Part shown: positions 33,413-46,290 of the stretch, piece after piece
How the letters are laid out: every line of letters begins with the position of its first letter
Numbering within the stretch: position 1 is the stretch's first letter
Source: Polytrichum commune
Taxonomy: Eukaryota > Streptophyta > Polytrichopsida > Polytrichales > Polytrichaceae
Reading direction: 5' to 3'
NCBI GenBank assembly: GCA_950295325.1
Contig: OX485803.1
Location: 28,150,001-28,214,000 of the forward strand
DNA: 64,000 nt
Made by a program: the position numbers and the translations under genes
Notes under the pieces: model-generated
What the model was told of the DNA's origin: nothing
Seen by the model: only the letters and a program-made list of their open reading frames with translations
Database searches by the model: none

Positions 33413-33489
33413 AAAACCAACTCTAACACATATCGAGGGTGGACTGTACCACTCAAATACATGTGTCCTATTTAGGTAGATGGGTCTTA

Positions 33490-33890
33490 AGTGACTCGTT
33501 TTCTTAATTGGACCCCTATATTTGATTGGTATCTAGATTGGTGAGGATCAAAGAGCAAACATCATAGAGACACATGTTTAAAAGAGATTGGACTACGTCT
33601 TCAAATAACAACTACTGAGTCTACACTCTACTCTAGTAGCTCTAATCTAATAACTACTCTACACTCAATAATGAACACAATTCGGAGGACCTGTATATCT
33701 GGTTAAGAAATCAACAAACATGCACTTATGATAATCATAACTAAATCGGGGGGGGGGGGTGTGATATTCAATATGGTTTTTGTAAACGTTTCAACATAGA
33801 TTTGCTAATACAAAACAAGTTCTGTTGTGTAAATCTAATTTGTAGCAGTTGGAGAACATGAACCAGATAACACCCACATGCCTGAAAAGA
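33490..33890 (-). repeat. Dispersed repeat, inverted relative to copies at 57-60 kb
   Basis: Reverse-complemented, this segment matches 57040-57360 and 59850-60000: GGGTGTTAT near a CATGTTCTCCAACT block, GGATTTACACAACAGAACTTG, and GATCCTCACC-AAC. The other copies belong to the duplicated region before the TIR receptor gene, so a piece of that cluster was moved and inverted here. Confidence 0.55.
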
Positions 33891-34051
33891 AGTAACCAAA
33901 TAAATGTTGTCTACCTTAGGCACTTCCTTTGGGGGTCGAGATAACCTCCTAAAGGTCTCGGTGTCACAATATCTACTATGGATGTAGATTACAGTGAGGG
34001 TCCCATTCGGAAAAAACACTCACATTCTGAGTCCAGAAACGCCACGCCGTG

Positions 34052-34213
34052 ATGCCGGTCCCTTTGATGGAGCAGCTGCAATCGCCGGGGTCACAGAGAA
34101 GGAGGCAGCAGCAGGAGAGATTGCGAACTCCGAAGCAGACAATGAAGGAAGAACAAGAGACTAGAGACAAAACCCTGAAAGCCTGGAATGAACACCAAAG
34201 CCCAGTTGGATAC
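34052..34213 (+). CDS. Possible first exon of an unidentified gene
   Basis: ATG at 34052 opens MPVPLMEQLQSPGSQRRRQQ, a glutamine/arginine-rich segment continuing with KEEQETRDKTLKAWNEH. The composition is higher in GC than its surroundings and resembles a plant first exon. An in-frame candidate second exon (acceptor TATTGCAG near 35331, arginine-rich RRRRFPISRMRSLWELQRAE) lies 1.1 kb downstream. No domain is recognised, and the splice pairing is unproven. Confidence 0.25.
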
Positions 34214-35864
34214 AGAGTTTGCGTTAACGTTTTTCCTTTCATGCTCGTGGAATGGCTCTATGAGCACAGTAAACCCTTGCAACTTGGTTGATTCTCATTC
34301 TTTCATCTTAGGAAGAGGGAGGCAAAGAGACGAGACTGTTTCTCCTGGTCAAGGAGGAATTGGAGAAACCAAGATGTTACTTCTGGCGTCCTGGTTTGAA
34401 CTCTGAGTGCAAGGCTACCTTAACTTACTCTTGTGGAATGTCCCTTACATAATTCCATGGGAATATATTCTCACCCTTGCTTTCTCGGAAAGAAGAAGAG
34501 AAGAGACTTATTTTGGTGTTATAATGAATGAGAAACAGGAAAACTTCAAGCAAGTTTAAAAATGTGATATCCATTTAACCCTTATTTCTCCAGGAATTAG
34601 ACGAACTGTGAAATGCAATATAGTCTATGTTTGTAATTCCTTGTGATACTGGCATGACAAAATTGAGGGGTCACGGCAATCAGAGGCTTTGCCAAAGCTC
34701 GTTGACAAGGGTCGCTTATGATTCAAAACATAATCGAATTTTTTGTCAGGGGCATGCGGTTTACTAACAAAAATATATCACACAACCAAGAATGCTCTCT
34801 TCCAACTGAACCTAGGTGCGTCTTGCAAGCAAACTTTGAGATGTTGATTTGATTGAAGTGACTGTGTATGTAACAAGCACATTCATTAGGAAATGTAGAT
34901 TGAAGAGACACATAGCTGTCTACGCATAGACATTGCTATCATCCATGGGGATAAATTTTTAAAAATGATTGAAATTTACTGCAAAAGTATATCTATTAAA
35001 ATATACACTCTGGTACTGAATCAATGATCATTGACAAAATCACCAGATAAAAGTCGTTGAATCGTGTTCATATTTATAATACTGCAAAATGGAATTCCTA
35101 TCCAATGGTTTATTGCCGTTAGCACCAAGAAGAAACTGCACTTTCTCACCCTATCCCCTTGCATACAACGAAGTGATCAGATGACAAGAATACACAGATG
35201 TGCTCACTTCAGCATTGAACTTGTAGAATCTCGCAATGAAGGACACACAACAGCATGATTCCTGCTAGGATGGTTTGGGTAGGTTGAATCTGTTGTGTTT
35301 CATTCTGTTGTGGATGTTTGTTATTGCAGAGTGACAGCTAAAGTGAGGAGGAGGAGGTTTCCGATATCGAGGATGAGATCATTGTGGGAGTTGCAGAGGG
35401 CGGAGCGATCGCAACCTCAAAACATATGCAGGGAGGTGCCAGTGATAGTGACAAAACACTCTAGCTCTACTTGGGGGTATGCAAACCTCAATAATAGTTA
35501 ACTGCGTTACTTTTGAGATTATGAGGAATGACACCAAGATGACTCCAGCATCTATAAAACACCAAAATAGGAGCAATCTCTGCAGAGTGTTTGGATGCCA
35601 AACAAGTGCAAAGCACAACAGTTTGTGCATCCTTCCTCGATCCCTTCCCTTATCAGAAAAGATAAGTTATAGACAGTTCGCACTTCACCTTCTTGGTTAA
35701 ACTCACAAATTAGCACACAAATGCCAAGAAAGGATCTTTCAAGCACCAATAATAAACCGTTAACTTAATATCGCTTGTGAATTGAAGTCAAGGCTAGAGT
35801 GCTGGTCCTTGAGCAAACATTGATGGAGTCTGCAATGTTACTGCAAGCAATGCAAAAGAATTAC

Positions 35865-37189
35865 CTCAATCCAAAGTAATTGCCTTGAATAATTACAACC
35901 AAGCCCACTATGCCAATGAGAAGAAAAGGGAAGCTTGAAACAACGTTGAGTGTATTTGGAATCCCTGCACAATACAGCACCAAACAGATGAACCAAGGTT
36001 CCTGCAGAAGCTGTGAACAAATGTTGGACCGGTATATAGGTGAATGCATGGTATGAATAATCAACATCAATAATGGTATCAAAACTGGCCCATGGGTTTC
36101 AAGGTGAGGGAATCTTTACATACCCAACTTATTATTTTGGTCAAAACCGTTCTAAACCATATTGATACAGGGCAATTTTGCCTAGGTATGAAGGTTCTTG
36201 CATGGTACATAGACCCGACTAGTATCCGATACAAAATACTTCGGGTGGAAGCATACTCTCTTCCAAATGGAAATCACCTAGATTATACAGGAATTTATTT
36301 GAAATCTCCCAGCTGTAAATTCAACATGCATCCTCACAACCCTCCTGATGCTCACAATTGCACAAACATCACAACATAGAATACCCCATTTTGTCAAAAC
36401 AGCCGATGACGGTGTCGAATTATGTGTGCATGACTGTCCAGTCTCAAACTTAATGTGTAATGTCATTCGCCATCAATGGTCCTTCAAGCTTGGAGGTTTA
36501 TTCTGCTGTTTCTGATGAGAATCTGCATACCCTACATATAATATTGAACTACATTTCTTCTGTAGGTAGTTTTCTTTGCCATAGATTGAGATGTGAAATG
36601 TTGACTTAATTACAGTACCTGTGATTTGTTAGTGTTCAGTACTCCAACTATCAGATTCCCAACCCCAATCAGGAGAACCCTAATTAAAAAACACGAAGTC
36701 CAGTGTCACTGATATGAATAAATAAATCCAGCGTTACCACCATCACACCCCTCTAAATTCATACATCATTAACACTTATTTCACATTGACTAACTCACAT
36801 TAAACTACATCAACATTGAATCAGTGCCTACCAAACATATGGTTTCAGTTTGAAGCTTATGTTTCTACATTTCTGTTCAGTAAACCCTAGTCATTTGCAT
36901 TTTGAGATGACACGCAATTGGAGCCTACATACTCTGACAATTAGGCGCAATGATGCAAGTGTTTGGCAGATTTCAGCTCCACCCCTAACACCTAAAATCT
37001 CGTTGCTGTTCTCATCATCTCAAAAATTTAACAGAGAGAGAGAGAGGGGTAACCGAAGAAGTTTCGCTTGTCTGCAAAGTTATGATACTTTTGATCTTGA
37101 GGGATTTTGGGAGTGACAAGCATTAGCACCACGAGTAGGCAGGCCGCAGTGAACTATACTGCCGCCCTTTGGCCTCTCTCTTCCATCAT
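35865..37189 (-). pseudogene. Alkaline ceramidase-like gene fragment with stop codon
   Basis: Exon 1 (37189-37054) reads MMEERGQRAAV, a TAG, then FTAACLLVVLMLVTPKIPQD and FADKRNFFG. Exon 2 (35964-35865) reads GIPNTLNVVSSFPFLLIGIV and ends QGNYFGLR. The junction G|GTTACC...TGTGCAG|GG is in phase. These are the first transmembrane helix, the FAD-R-F-GIPNTLNVVSN segment and the second helix of the plant alkaline phytoceramidase-like membrane family, which hydrolyses ceramides in the endomembrane system. The TAG at 37154-37156 sits where a tryptophan would fit (one base from TGG). The next exons are not found downstream. I infer a 5' fragment of a duplicated gene, broken by truncation and nonsense. 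A start at the internal LMLVTP methionine would lose most of the first helix. Confidence 0.6.
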
Positions 37190-39496
37190 CCTCACCCTTT
37201 TGAACTTCCAACCTAATTCAGCAAACCCTTGCTCCAAAATTTCCAACAAAACAGTTCAAGCTCCTCCTCATCACAAAATCGATTGTTCTGATGTTTTGCT
37301 CATCGTCTCCACTAAACTTAGCACATCAAACTTACACATCCGGAGACTGATACCTAAGTTGCAAATATCCAATAAAAAATCTGGCAAATACTAAGTTGAG
37401 TTCAACTCTTCATTCCAACAATCACAACGCATACTGCTCCGACCCATTGAATTAGTACTGCACAACCCAGAAATTCATATACCGTCGGCACTAATTAATT
37501 GGTTTTCCACTCTTCGTGAAAAAACCTTGAGTGGGTGGGACGGTGAGGATTCATGCGTGTCAGGCGAAACCTTGTTTATTTTGGCAGAAGTTGCACATAC
37601 GGTAGGACTTGCCAGTAAGTTGAGTGCTAGTAAGGTAGATGGCTCTTAAATGGTTACTTTGACGATGAGCCCGCTTCTTCTTGGATGTGAACACGCGTTT
37701 AAGGTAGATATACGGAAAACGGTGAAAATAAGTTGATTTAGCCAAAAAGAGTGGCTTGAAATTTGTGCAATAGTTTTTAGAGATAGGGTACTAGAAGAAA
37801 TGATGAGGAATGCAAGTTGTTTTGTAATTTTATTTTTTTGTAAATAATTAGTTAGTTTTTTTCAAAGAGGCAAGTAAGTCAAACTTCTTATTTGTACACT
37901 AGAGTCACCTGAATTTGAGCATCAAGATATCCTACTATGGATACGAATGCACACAAAAATGGCACCCAAAACTAATCGCAAGTGGTGTGAAACATCATCT
38001 ATCTAGCCAACCACTACATCCCACCTATCATTACATCTTTTTTAATCCCCCCCCTTTCTAAAATTAGCCATTTTGGGTCCACACAAGAACCATTATACGT
38101 CTAGTGTAGTGCACCAATAATGGTCAATCACATGTTTTCGGTTTTTCTACCTTAGTACAAGATGGTTAGCAAAGCCAAATCAAGGTTGTAGCCACTTTCT
38201 TGAGTCATTTTCAGAGCTCATATGAAATTTTTTAATTCATTATCAAAGTGAAGATTATTGTGGTTATTAAAAGGTCATATAGATCTCTCAATTATGTTGA
38301 TTGTTGAGTTTAGAATGGTTATCATATTTTGAGCATGCAATGTAATTTTTATTTCTATGCTTGTCTTTTTGGTGTCCATTTTGGAGCCACGTCAAATCAT
38401 ATCCCACTCAACACATGTGTGTGTGTGTGTATATATATATGTAATAATAAAAGTAATTGAATAAGGGTTGCCTACTTTACAATGACAATTTATTTGCCTC
38501 AACCTAACAATGAGGTCATTATTGTGGCCACGCTACTACTAAGAGGAATATAGAAGACATTCTTGTAATTTATACATGGCTTCAATAGTAACCTCATCCA
38601 CTGAGGGTGGAAAGTAGATCCACTCATAGTCATCACGGCTGGAGCTAGAGGTACTATGAAAACAACTCCCTCAACAACACAACTAGAAGAAACATTTAAT
38701 TTGTTTGAAACCTCCATCAAAAACACATTCAAAACAATAAACACCCATGCCATACATTATGCTGGATCAATTCTCCTACACAAAAGATGTATAGAAAACA
38801 ACCAATCAATACCAACAAAATAAGACTCCAATATTGTATTACACACACACACACACACCATAAAGACAACAATTAAGGACCCGACCGGTATTTAAATAAC
38901 AACTATCTAAACCTTCAACTTATAGTTATTTTCATTGGATACTGATCACTACAATGTCTATTCTCGACAGATGATAGTAGTAGTGTCCCAATGAAATTTT
39001 GTCTGGTGGACATTTGGTCGGAAACATTACGAACATACACTTTATTCACGCCAGCCTTGCAAGAGGTCCGGAGTTCTTACATATATATGGCTTGAATGAT
39101 ATAATGTCTCATAATAGAAATAAGGGCTCCGGGATGCTCCACCCAATCGTTGACGACAAATGGTATATTTAATTACAATTTATGATTTGTAATTTCAAAT
39201 ATGTATTGATTTATATTTGGATAATGAGGAATGTTAGGAAGATCTTGTTGTTCTTTGGCTTGAATGATATCAGGTAGTGGTAAAGAAATTAGACTGATAA
39301 ACAAGGTCTCGATATGATGACTTAGTACCACGACACATTAGCAAGGGCATGGAGTGGTATGAGCAAGATGGAGGAATAGTGTAAGCCAAGGGGAGACCTA
39401 GTAAGAGAACTTTACTATCAGGGTAGGGCATAGGAGATTAATAAAGTATTAGCAAATAGGACAATCTAACTATAGGGGGGTTTTGGAATGGTAAAC

Positions 39497-39705
39497 TAAA
39501 TATGACATTTAGTGTTACTTATAATTTGGGATTACACAATGCAACATCTATTTATGCAAAATTGGTTGTTTGAACAAATGTCAACTTGGTTGTTTGAACC
39601 TTATAAAACAATGAAAAATGTACTTGGTAGAAAATTACATCAATAGTATAAAGGCCTAGCATTGCGTAATTCCAAATAGTAAGTGACACTAAGCATCAAA
39701 TTTAA
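39497..39705. mobile_element. Short inverted-repeat MITE
   Basis: The left arm 39497-39542 (ATGACATTTAGTGTTACTTA ... GGGATTACACAATGC) pairs with the right arm 39659-39705 (GCATTGCGTAATTCC ... AAGTGACACTAAGCATC) at about 80 percent. The arms flank a ~115-base loop. Target duplications are not clear. A second tight palindrome (AGGAGGTACTACCTCCT, 39715-39731) follows. Confidence 0.5.
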
Positions 39706-40261
39706 CGTAGTACTAGGAGGTACTACCTCCTACTAGACTTAAAATACTACCAAAATCGTTAGGGTAAGGTAGTCGATAAGGAGGGGACGTCAATTATTAA
39801 CAAGGAGGAATTTTAAGCCAAATGACGAGGAAGGGGGTCAATACTAGTAGAATGAAAAGAGCCGATGGCAACTTCAAGTATGAGTTACATGTAAAATATT
39901 TTTGTAGAATTGTTGGCGGTGGTAGTGGTGACGGTAATTGGTTATATACTATGACTAGTAACTCAGTAGCCCATTGGGGTGGAAGAAGAGGAGCCGGTAG
40001 AAGTAAAAGAAGAATGGGTGGTATAGGCAATGTTACCGTTACTATAGTAGAACTGGTAGGTGATAGAAGGACAATCGTATATAAGGAGGTCGGTCAGCCG
40101 GGGATTCGTGGCACTCATGTATTTTCATTAGTGAGAGTTCATTCATCTTTGTGGATGAGATGAACCACTTTAGACACTACCTCACGTTGTCGGCTCCTTG
40201 TCTCAAGGGTTTCAAATATACCAAGTTTTAGTAGTTCTATGTTCTAATACTTAAGACAATA

Positions 40262-41515
40262 ATACAAAGGGGGTTAGATAAAATGAAAATGCCTCATATA
40301 GAAACAAGTGGGTGCTTCACGCATTGCCAACTTATGATTACTAGTCCGGTTATTTTAAAGAAATTAACATGGGCGGACATTAAATACCCCCTCACAAACT
40401 TTCGGGGGTGTCAAATCCGGGCTAGGGCAACCCTCTAAAGAAATTTCTGAACCCAATCAAAAATTGTTACCCATCCCGCCCAACTTCGGAGAAAAACATT
40501 GCCCTTGCATTCTTGAAGGCCACTTGACTACAAATCCCATATTGAGTGCACTTCACTTCAAGGTCTAAAATCCAATATATATGTGCACTTCCAATTAGTA
40601 AATAAGCAATTGATTGGGATTTCATACCGGAAATGAAACCATCAATGAAGCACATAATTAACTTGGAGGTCAAAAACATTACAAAATCCTCATTAACATT
40701 GAGGTTATAAATTTATGACTTAAAACTATCTTTGTCATCCTAATGATAGATTAGTGCAAGTGTTCATAAAATGACCAAAATGAAACAATGAACGTAGAAT
40801 ATAAAACATACAACAAAATAAATCTATAAAAATAAATCTTATGTTTTAGGTAATATAATATGAGCTATAAATAAATGGTTTGTTATTTGGAATGAGACTT
40901 GTGGGACAATGTCATGGATGGGGTATGCTAAAAAAATCACAAGTTTCTGACTATAGCTTATCTGAAATATTGTAATATTTTATCCTCGTCAAAGATTGTA
41001 TTATCTTTAAAATCATATGATGTATATTAATTATTTTCAAAGCAATAATAATAATAATAATGAATTTATTTTTGAGTTCACCAATTTATCATAAGTTGAT
41101 GTATATTATTTTGACATATTACAAATGTTTGAGCAATCACACCCGTGAAATATAATGAATTATAAACAAATAAATGTCTATGACAACACATCATTATTAT
41201 ATATTGCACACGTTAATATCTTGCGGTATTTATCAAAATAACCATGTGGAATTCAAAGCCACATCATGGCCTTGGAAACAACTTATGGGAGGTTAGAAAA
41301 TAGGCTTAGAGCATCCAATGCCACATCGTTGCCTCTTGCCAACTAATTGATATTTACAAAATAGCTAGTAGTTCACAATAGCTATGAGGGAGAAAATAGG
41401 TCTTACATGCCAACTCGGAGGTCTTTCACTAAAGTAAGCTCCATCCGAGCTTCTTGATGGACTCATCCGATTTTTATTACCTGATGACTTTACTTGAGTG
41501 CCACGAATCCTTGGC
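40262..41515 (+). repeat. 1.15-kb dispersed repeat, copy 2
   Basis: Second copy of 26366-27560 in the same orientation. It includes an extra CACTTCA and a CCCGCCCAACTTCGG segment where copy 1 has lost bases. At its 3' side the two copies diverge after GCCACGAATCC. At 40475-40505 it shows the empty version of the site that is filled by the foldback element in the third copy. Confidence 0.75.
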
Positions 41516-41650
41516 CGTCAAGATCATGGTTGTACGCAAAGAAAAAGGAAGAGGAAGAGAAAGAGGGAGGAAGATGAGGTTGTGTAAGTAGCGAAGTCTT
41601 AGGAAGATAAACTTGGCAGCACGAGTTTAGGGTTTACAGTCACGGTTTCG

Positions 41651-41770
41651 TGGAACTTCAATCCTTGATGGCTGCTGGAGAGTGCGGTAGATCCTTGGGG
41701 TAGGATTTATGCATGTGGTATTTATGTGCGTGGTCTGTACTTGTCTTAAGAATCCTTCATTTAAGAATCA
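41651..41770 (+). repeat. ~110-bp direct repeat, copy 1
   Basis: TTGATGGCTGCTGGAGAGTG through GTACTTGTCTTAAGAATCCTT recurs at 43718-43818, about 90 percent identical. The 1.95 kb between them (GC-rich hairpin segment plus tandem repeat) is therefore either an insertion between duplicated flanks or the product of an unequal event. Confidence 0.6.
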
Positions 41771-42042
41771 AAATCCGAAGCTCAGCTGTCACGTTCAATT
41801 TGTAATTGCGGGTTTCGTAACTGCGGAATTTATTCGGAAGAGAATTTGGATTCAAATTGTCTGGACTTAGGGCCACTTCATACTTGGGACCGGATTGAGG
41901 GCTGGCCTGAATTCTCAAAATTTGGGTCAATAGGATCGCTCCATTTCATCAAATCGGGCCCAAGGGCTTTATACTTGGGGCCGACCCGAATACTCACTTA
42001 TCCCATGTGGCATCTTAGGTGGCACAATTTTGGCGCCAAACC

Positions 42043-42108
42043 ATCGGGCCCTAGATGAGAGTTCGGGACGAGCTTTTTCTCGGCCCGAACTCCCATCTAG
42101 GGCCCGAT
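42043..42108. repeat. Strong GC-rich hairpin
   Basis: ATCGGGCCCTAGATGAGAGT (42043 on) pairs with its complement ending at 42108. The stem is about 28 bases with a few mismatches and a loop of roughly eight bases. It may be the centre of a MITE whose ends I could not define. Confidence 0.6.
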
Positions 42109-42179
42109 TGGGCTCCTCTGTTGGATTGAGCTCATCTTGTCCGTTAGTCATTAGGGGGTAAATTCTTTTCCTCTCCTCT

Positions 42180-42895
42180 TCACTCCACTCCTCTAATAAC
42201 ACAACAATTAGCATAAATATGATTGCATTAGACTAATAAGACAACAGTTAGGGCGTTAATTACACACTGAAGATAAAAATGAAACATTCAAAGCATTTAA
42301 TCAAGCATAGAGTATGGCTTAGGCTATGGGTTAGTCTAATAACGCATCAATTAGCTAAAATATGATAGCATTAGGCTAATAACACAACAATTAGGGTGCT
42401 AATCACACACTTAAGATAAAAATGAAACAATTAAGCATTCAATCAAGCAGATGGTATGACTTAGGCTATGGGTTAGTCTAATAAGACAACGATTAGTATA
42501 AGTATGTTAGAAATAGGGTAATAACACAACAATTAAGATGCTAATCATATAGTTAAGATAATAATGAAACATTTCAAGTTGTCAATCAAAAATTTGACGT
42601 GCAATAGGTAATGGGTTAGTCCAATAACATAATAATTAACACAAATATAGTAGCATTAGGCTAATAACACAACAATTAGGGTGCTAATCACACACTTAAG
42701 ATAAAAATAAAACATTTAAGCATTTAATCAAGCATATGGTACGGCTTAGGCTATGGGTTATTCTAATAAGACAACATTTAGTATAAATTTGGTAGCATTA
42801 GGCTAATAATACAACAATTAAGGTGTTAATTATACACTTAAGACAAAAATAAAACATTTAAGCCGTTAATCAAGAATATGGTGTGCCTCCTAAAC
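42180..42895 (+). repeat. ~150-bp degenerate tandem repeat, about five units
   Basis: Each unit contains TTAGGCTAATAACACAACAA, GGTGCTAATCACACACTTAA, AAAATGAAACATTTAAGC and GGCTATGGGTTAGTCTAATA blocks. Starts fall near 42190, 42345, 42500, 42650 and 42795. It is non-coding. Confidence 0.75.
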
Positions 42896-43717
42896 CACAC
42901 CCAAAACGGTCAATTCATTGAACATGGTAGATAAATTTATGAGAGCATTTTGACGCCGGAGTAGATTCAAAGGCTCCAATTTAGTCTAGTGGGACCCAAT
43001 TTCGATTCACTAACCACAACCCTATAGATGTCATCCCCCATAGTATTAAGTGTCGTGAAACTTAATTGTCGAGAACACCAAACATTGACCATGGTAAGTT
43101 CTATGAAACTTAACCCTCAAGACCATCGAGCCTTAGAATCGGGCCTCACCACTTTACATGTGACAAGGTTGGGTCCCAAAAAAATTCATAAAGTGGAGCC
43201 GGATTGAAGGCTTCATCGGGCGGGTGCTCCGGCCGGCCCTAGGCCGTGTATAAAGCCGCCCTTAACTAATTACACAACCAATAGGTCGATCATTCTTTCA
43301 TCTTGTGGTTCTGAATCTTACCCTTCAAAAGAAATTTAATCATTCAGCTTGTGTGTGCACACTGCATGCCGCACACATTCGATATAACCTGGTAGTTTTC
43401 TATGTAGATCATTCATCCTAGGCCTCTCTTCATGATGTTGTTGAAACATAGCCATCCTTTTAATATGCCACTTGTGTCATGAAAAACCTTTGACACAAGA
43501 CGTCTGCTGATTAGGAGAAATGTGTTTCTGTTGTATTGCGAGAATATGTGTCTGAATGACGTGTTTCATTATTGGGACAGTGGTGAATATGAAGGGCTTA
43601 CAATCTCTTCCTAATTGGTTTTATTGGAGGTGATCCCTTCATATTATTGTATAGCATTAAATTGTGAATTAGCGGCACCTAAAACAATCTGAAAGTTATG
43701 TGCACACAAAAGTACGT

Positions 43718-43818
43718 TCAATTCTTGATGGCTGCTGGAGAGTGAGGTGGATCCTTGGGGTAGGATTTAGGCATGTGGTATTTATGTGATCTGTACTTGT
43801 CTTAAGAATCCTTGTATT
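43718..43818 (+). repeat. ~110-bp direct repeat, copy 2
   Basis: Partner of 41651-41770. It runs directly into the exon-like open frame at 43919, whereas copy 1 runs into sequence without a comparable frame. Confidence 0.6.
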
Positions 43819-43918
43819 TATTGAAGATGTTGATTTTGTCTATCTTTTTATAGGCATCACTGGTTCCAATAGTGGTGAGTTTGGAAGAAGATGGAGATAA
43901 GGCCGGGACGCTAATAGG

Positions 43919-44368
43919 TTGTCATTGCCACCTCGCCCATCGAAGGCACCTAGGCGGGGATCAAGACCTATTGTGGATTCTCTCCACTTATCATGTCTAG
44001 TAGCATCATGCAACATTCATTTTGCCAAGTATTGTAAAGGTCGCAAGCAAGTAACCCAACTTGTATCTAGTCTTGTGTGGAAGGAAGTGTTCAAAGAGTA
44101 TAAGGATCATTATACCGACTCTCCTTTTGTTGAAAAGACCTTGAACGAGATTGAAACATGCACTAGTAATGAAGACAATTCCAACAAGGCCACTCTTCAA
44201 TGCGATGAGGTGTTGGAGCAACTAAAGTGCACCGATGGTCATGCGGCCTGGAATGTGTTGAAGAAACGGCAATCCATCATGGACCGTTACTCGCCGAATG
44301 CTTGTGAGGCCAAATCCACCACCCTTAAGCGTCCTAGTCCGGGTGATGACTTTGAGAATCACATTTAG
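43919..44368 (+). CDS. Exon of an unidentified, probably transposon-derived protein
   Basis: A 149-codon open frame with no good ATG (it opens TTG after a possible acceptor, CTAATAG|GTTGTC). It begins basic and proline-rich (PPRPSKAPRRGSRP). The middle is charged and helical (VWKEVFKEYKDHY, VLEQLKCTDGHAAWNVL), and it ends DDFENHI before TAG. I recognise no family. Decayed coding at 45857-46290 in the same orientation could be a later part of the same gene, separated by a minisatellite-bearing intron or insertion. Confidence 0.35.
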   Translation: MSLPPRPSKAPRRGSRPIVDSLHLSCLVASCNIHFAKYCKGRKQVTQLVSSLVWKEVFKEYKDHYTDSPFVEKTLNEIETCTSNEDNSNKATLQCDEVLEQLKCTDGHAAWNVLKKRQSIMDRYSPNACEAKSTTLKRPSPGDDFENHI

Positions 44369-44849
44369 ATATTACAACATTGAACCATGTGCAAAGTGAT
44401 TTTCATGTTCAAATGAACATGTATTGTCTCACTCATTGTGCTTTATTAATGTTGGCCTCTTGGTTTGTGCTAGAGTTGGCTTTCTCAAGAGTCCAACCCG
44501 CGGCCTTGGCCACACATGCCCTTAAAGAGATCCCTCTAGACTTCTTGATCTTCACTTCCTTTATCTTGTCCTTGCTAGGATTCTCCACATTCTCCATTAC
44601 TTGTGCACGTAATATATTCCAACCAAAGAGTACGAGTGTTTAAAAACACTTGCCTCAATGGATAACCATCAACACATTTAAAAGTCACACACACTTCTAC
44701 TTTCCTAATGAATCCAACTCTACCTAAAACCAAGATGGCATGAAAGAATCTAGTATGGTCTAGTAATCCCGCAAGGGATTAGCCTAACTACAACCCCCAA
44801 AGTAGCCTACTTATTAAAGCCTTAACCTTAAGCCCCACCCGCTAAACCG

Positions 44850-45242
44850 GGTTAGCCCCAGCTTTAATTCGTCTAAAACCAGCTGCTGCCTGGGTCAGCT
44901 CCCGCCTTAATTCGTCTAAGACCCGCTGCTGCCGGTCAACTCCAGCCTGAATCCTTCTAAACCCAGCTGCTGCCTGGGTCAGCTCCGGCCTTAATCCTTC
45001 TAAACCCAACTGCTGCCTGATTAGTCCCAGCTTTAATTCGTCTAAGACCCGCTGCTGCCGGTCAGCTCCAGCTTGAACCCTTCTAAACCCAGCTGCTGCC
45101 TGAGTCAGCTCCAGACCGAATCCTTCTAAACCCAGTTGTTGCCTGGGTTAGCTCCGGCCTTAATTCTTCCAAGACCAGCTGCAATACCGGGTTAGCTCCA
45201 GCATGAATTCTTCTAAGCCCAGCTGCCAACCTGATTAGCTCC
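44850..45242 (+). repeat. ~41-bp minisatellite, about ten units
   Basis: Units of the form CAGCTGCTGCCTGGGTCAGC followed by TCC(A/G)GCCTTAATTCTTCTAA with regular substitutions. The array ends abruptly at 45242 in CT-rich sequence. Confidence 0.85.
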
Positions 45243-45856
45243 CTTCACTCCCTATCTTATCTAAACTTAACTCTACTCACTATCTCCTCTAAACTTCCTC
45301 TAATCACTATCTCCTCTACCTCGCTACAACACACACACACCCACACAAGAGAGAGAGAGCTTAACTAATTAACTTCACTAAAAACTAATGTCCCACACAC
45401 GTGGCTCAAGCTCTTAAGAGCTTGCTCCCTTGAGAGCGCTTGATGGAGAGAGATGCAAATGAGAGAAAAAACACCTTAAGTAGCAAAGAGGGAGAGAGGG
45501 AGAGAGGGAGAGAGAGGTGAGGATAGGGTGAGAGGATTAGCACCTCCAATCACAATCCTTTAACCCTCTCCTCCAAAGTAGGGACTAATCCCCATCCACC
45601 AAGCTTCCTTCTTCCTAAACTACCAAGGTGGATCCAAAAGTGGGCATTTAACCCGCGGAGCTCACCTTGCTTCACCTTACCCCCTACTCACATAATCAAG
45701 GCATCCTCTTATTGAAATCAAACCTTGAAATAACTACACAACACATTCTAATGCCTAAACTTAAATCCACACCACACTTCACTCTTTTTATGTTTTGTGA
45801 ATAATCATAACACATCAAAGTCAAACTAAAATTGGTTTCGAAGAGTTAATCACCAC

Positions 45857-46290
45857 ATGTGGGCACCATTTTGGGCTCACAATGCTTCAAGTGGAGATTT
45901 AGAGTGCTTGATACCGGTGTCACCCGGTGCACAAGATTCTTCTAGGGGCGTGAGAGGCTCATTTTCAAAGGATGTCAAAACTCCCATAGAGAAACCTCTC
46001 ACCAATGTTGAGATGTTATCCGCACAATCGAGGAGTTTGTTGCAAATACCAATCATTTGACTAATAATTTTAGCAAAGAGGAATTGTTCCTTGCAAAAGC
46101 GGAGGAGAGACATACAAAGGCATAAGCGAAGCGAATCTTGCTTGTATAGAGTCAGAGAAGCGTAGGGGAGAGTTCGTTGAAAAGAAAAAGATATCGCAAA
46201 AGGTTAAAATTTTGGAAAATGCCCGTGATTTTGGAGTGATTTTGGAGGAAACATTCAAGTCAAGAGTGGCCAACCTTCTCGTCTCATAGA
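45857..46290 (+). pseudogene. Frameshifted remnant of an unidentified coding region
   Basis: Three consecutive frames carry protein-like segments: 45857-46057 (GVRGSFSKDVKTPIEKPLTN), then about 46020-46128 (IEEFVANTNHLTNNFSKEEL ... KAEERH), then about 46108-46290 (ANLACIESEKRRGEFVEKKK ... LEETFKSRVANLL). The last two are strongly helical. Two frameshifts separate them. Possibly the decayed 3' part of the gene whose exon lies at 43919-44368. Confidence 0.35.

Noticed and set aside
39822-40163. 113-codon plus-strand frame, glycine/arginine-rich
   Set aside because: No domain or splice context; overlaps a low-complexity minus-strand frame and adjoins a repeat copy.
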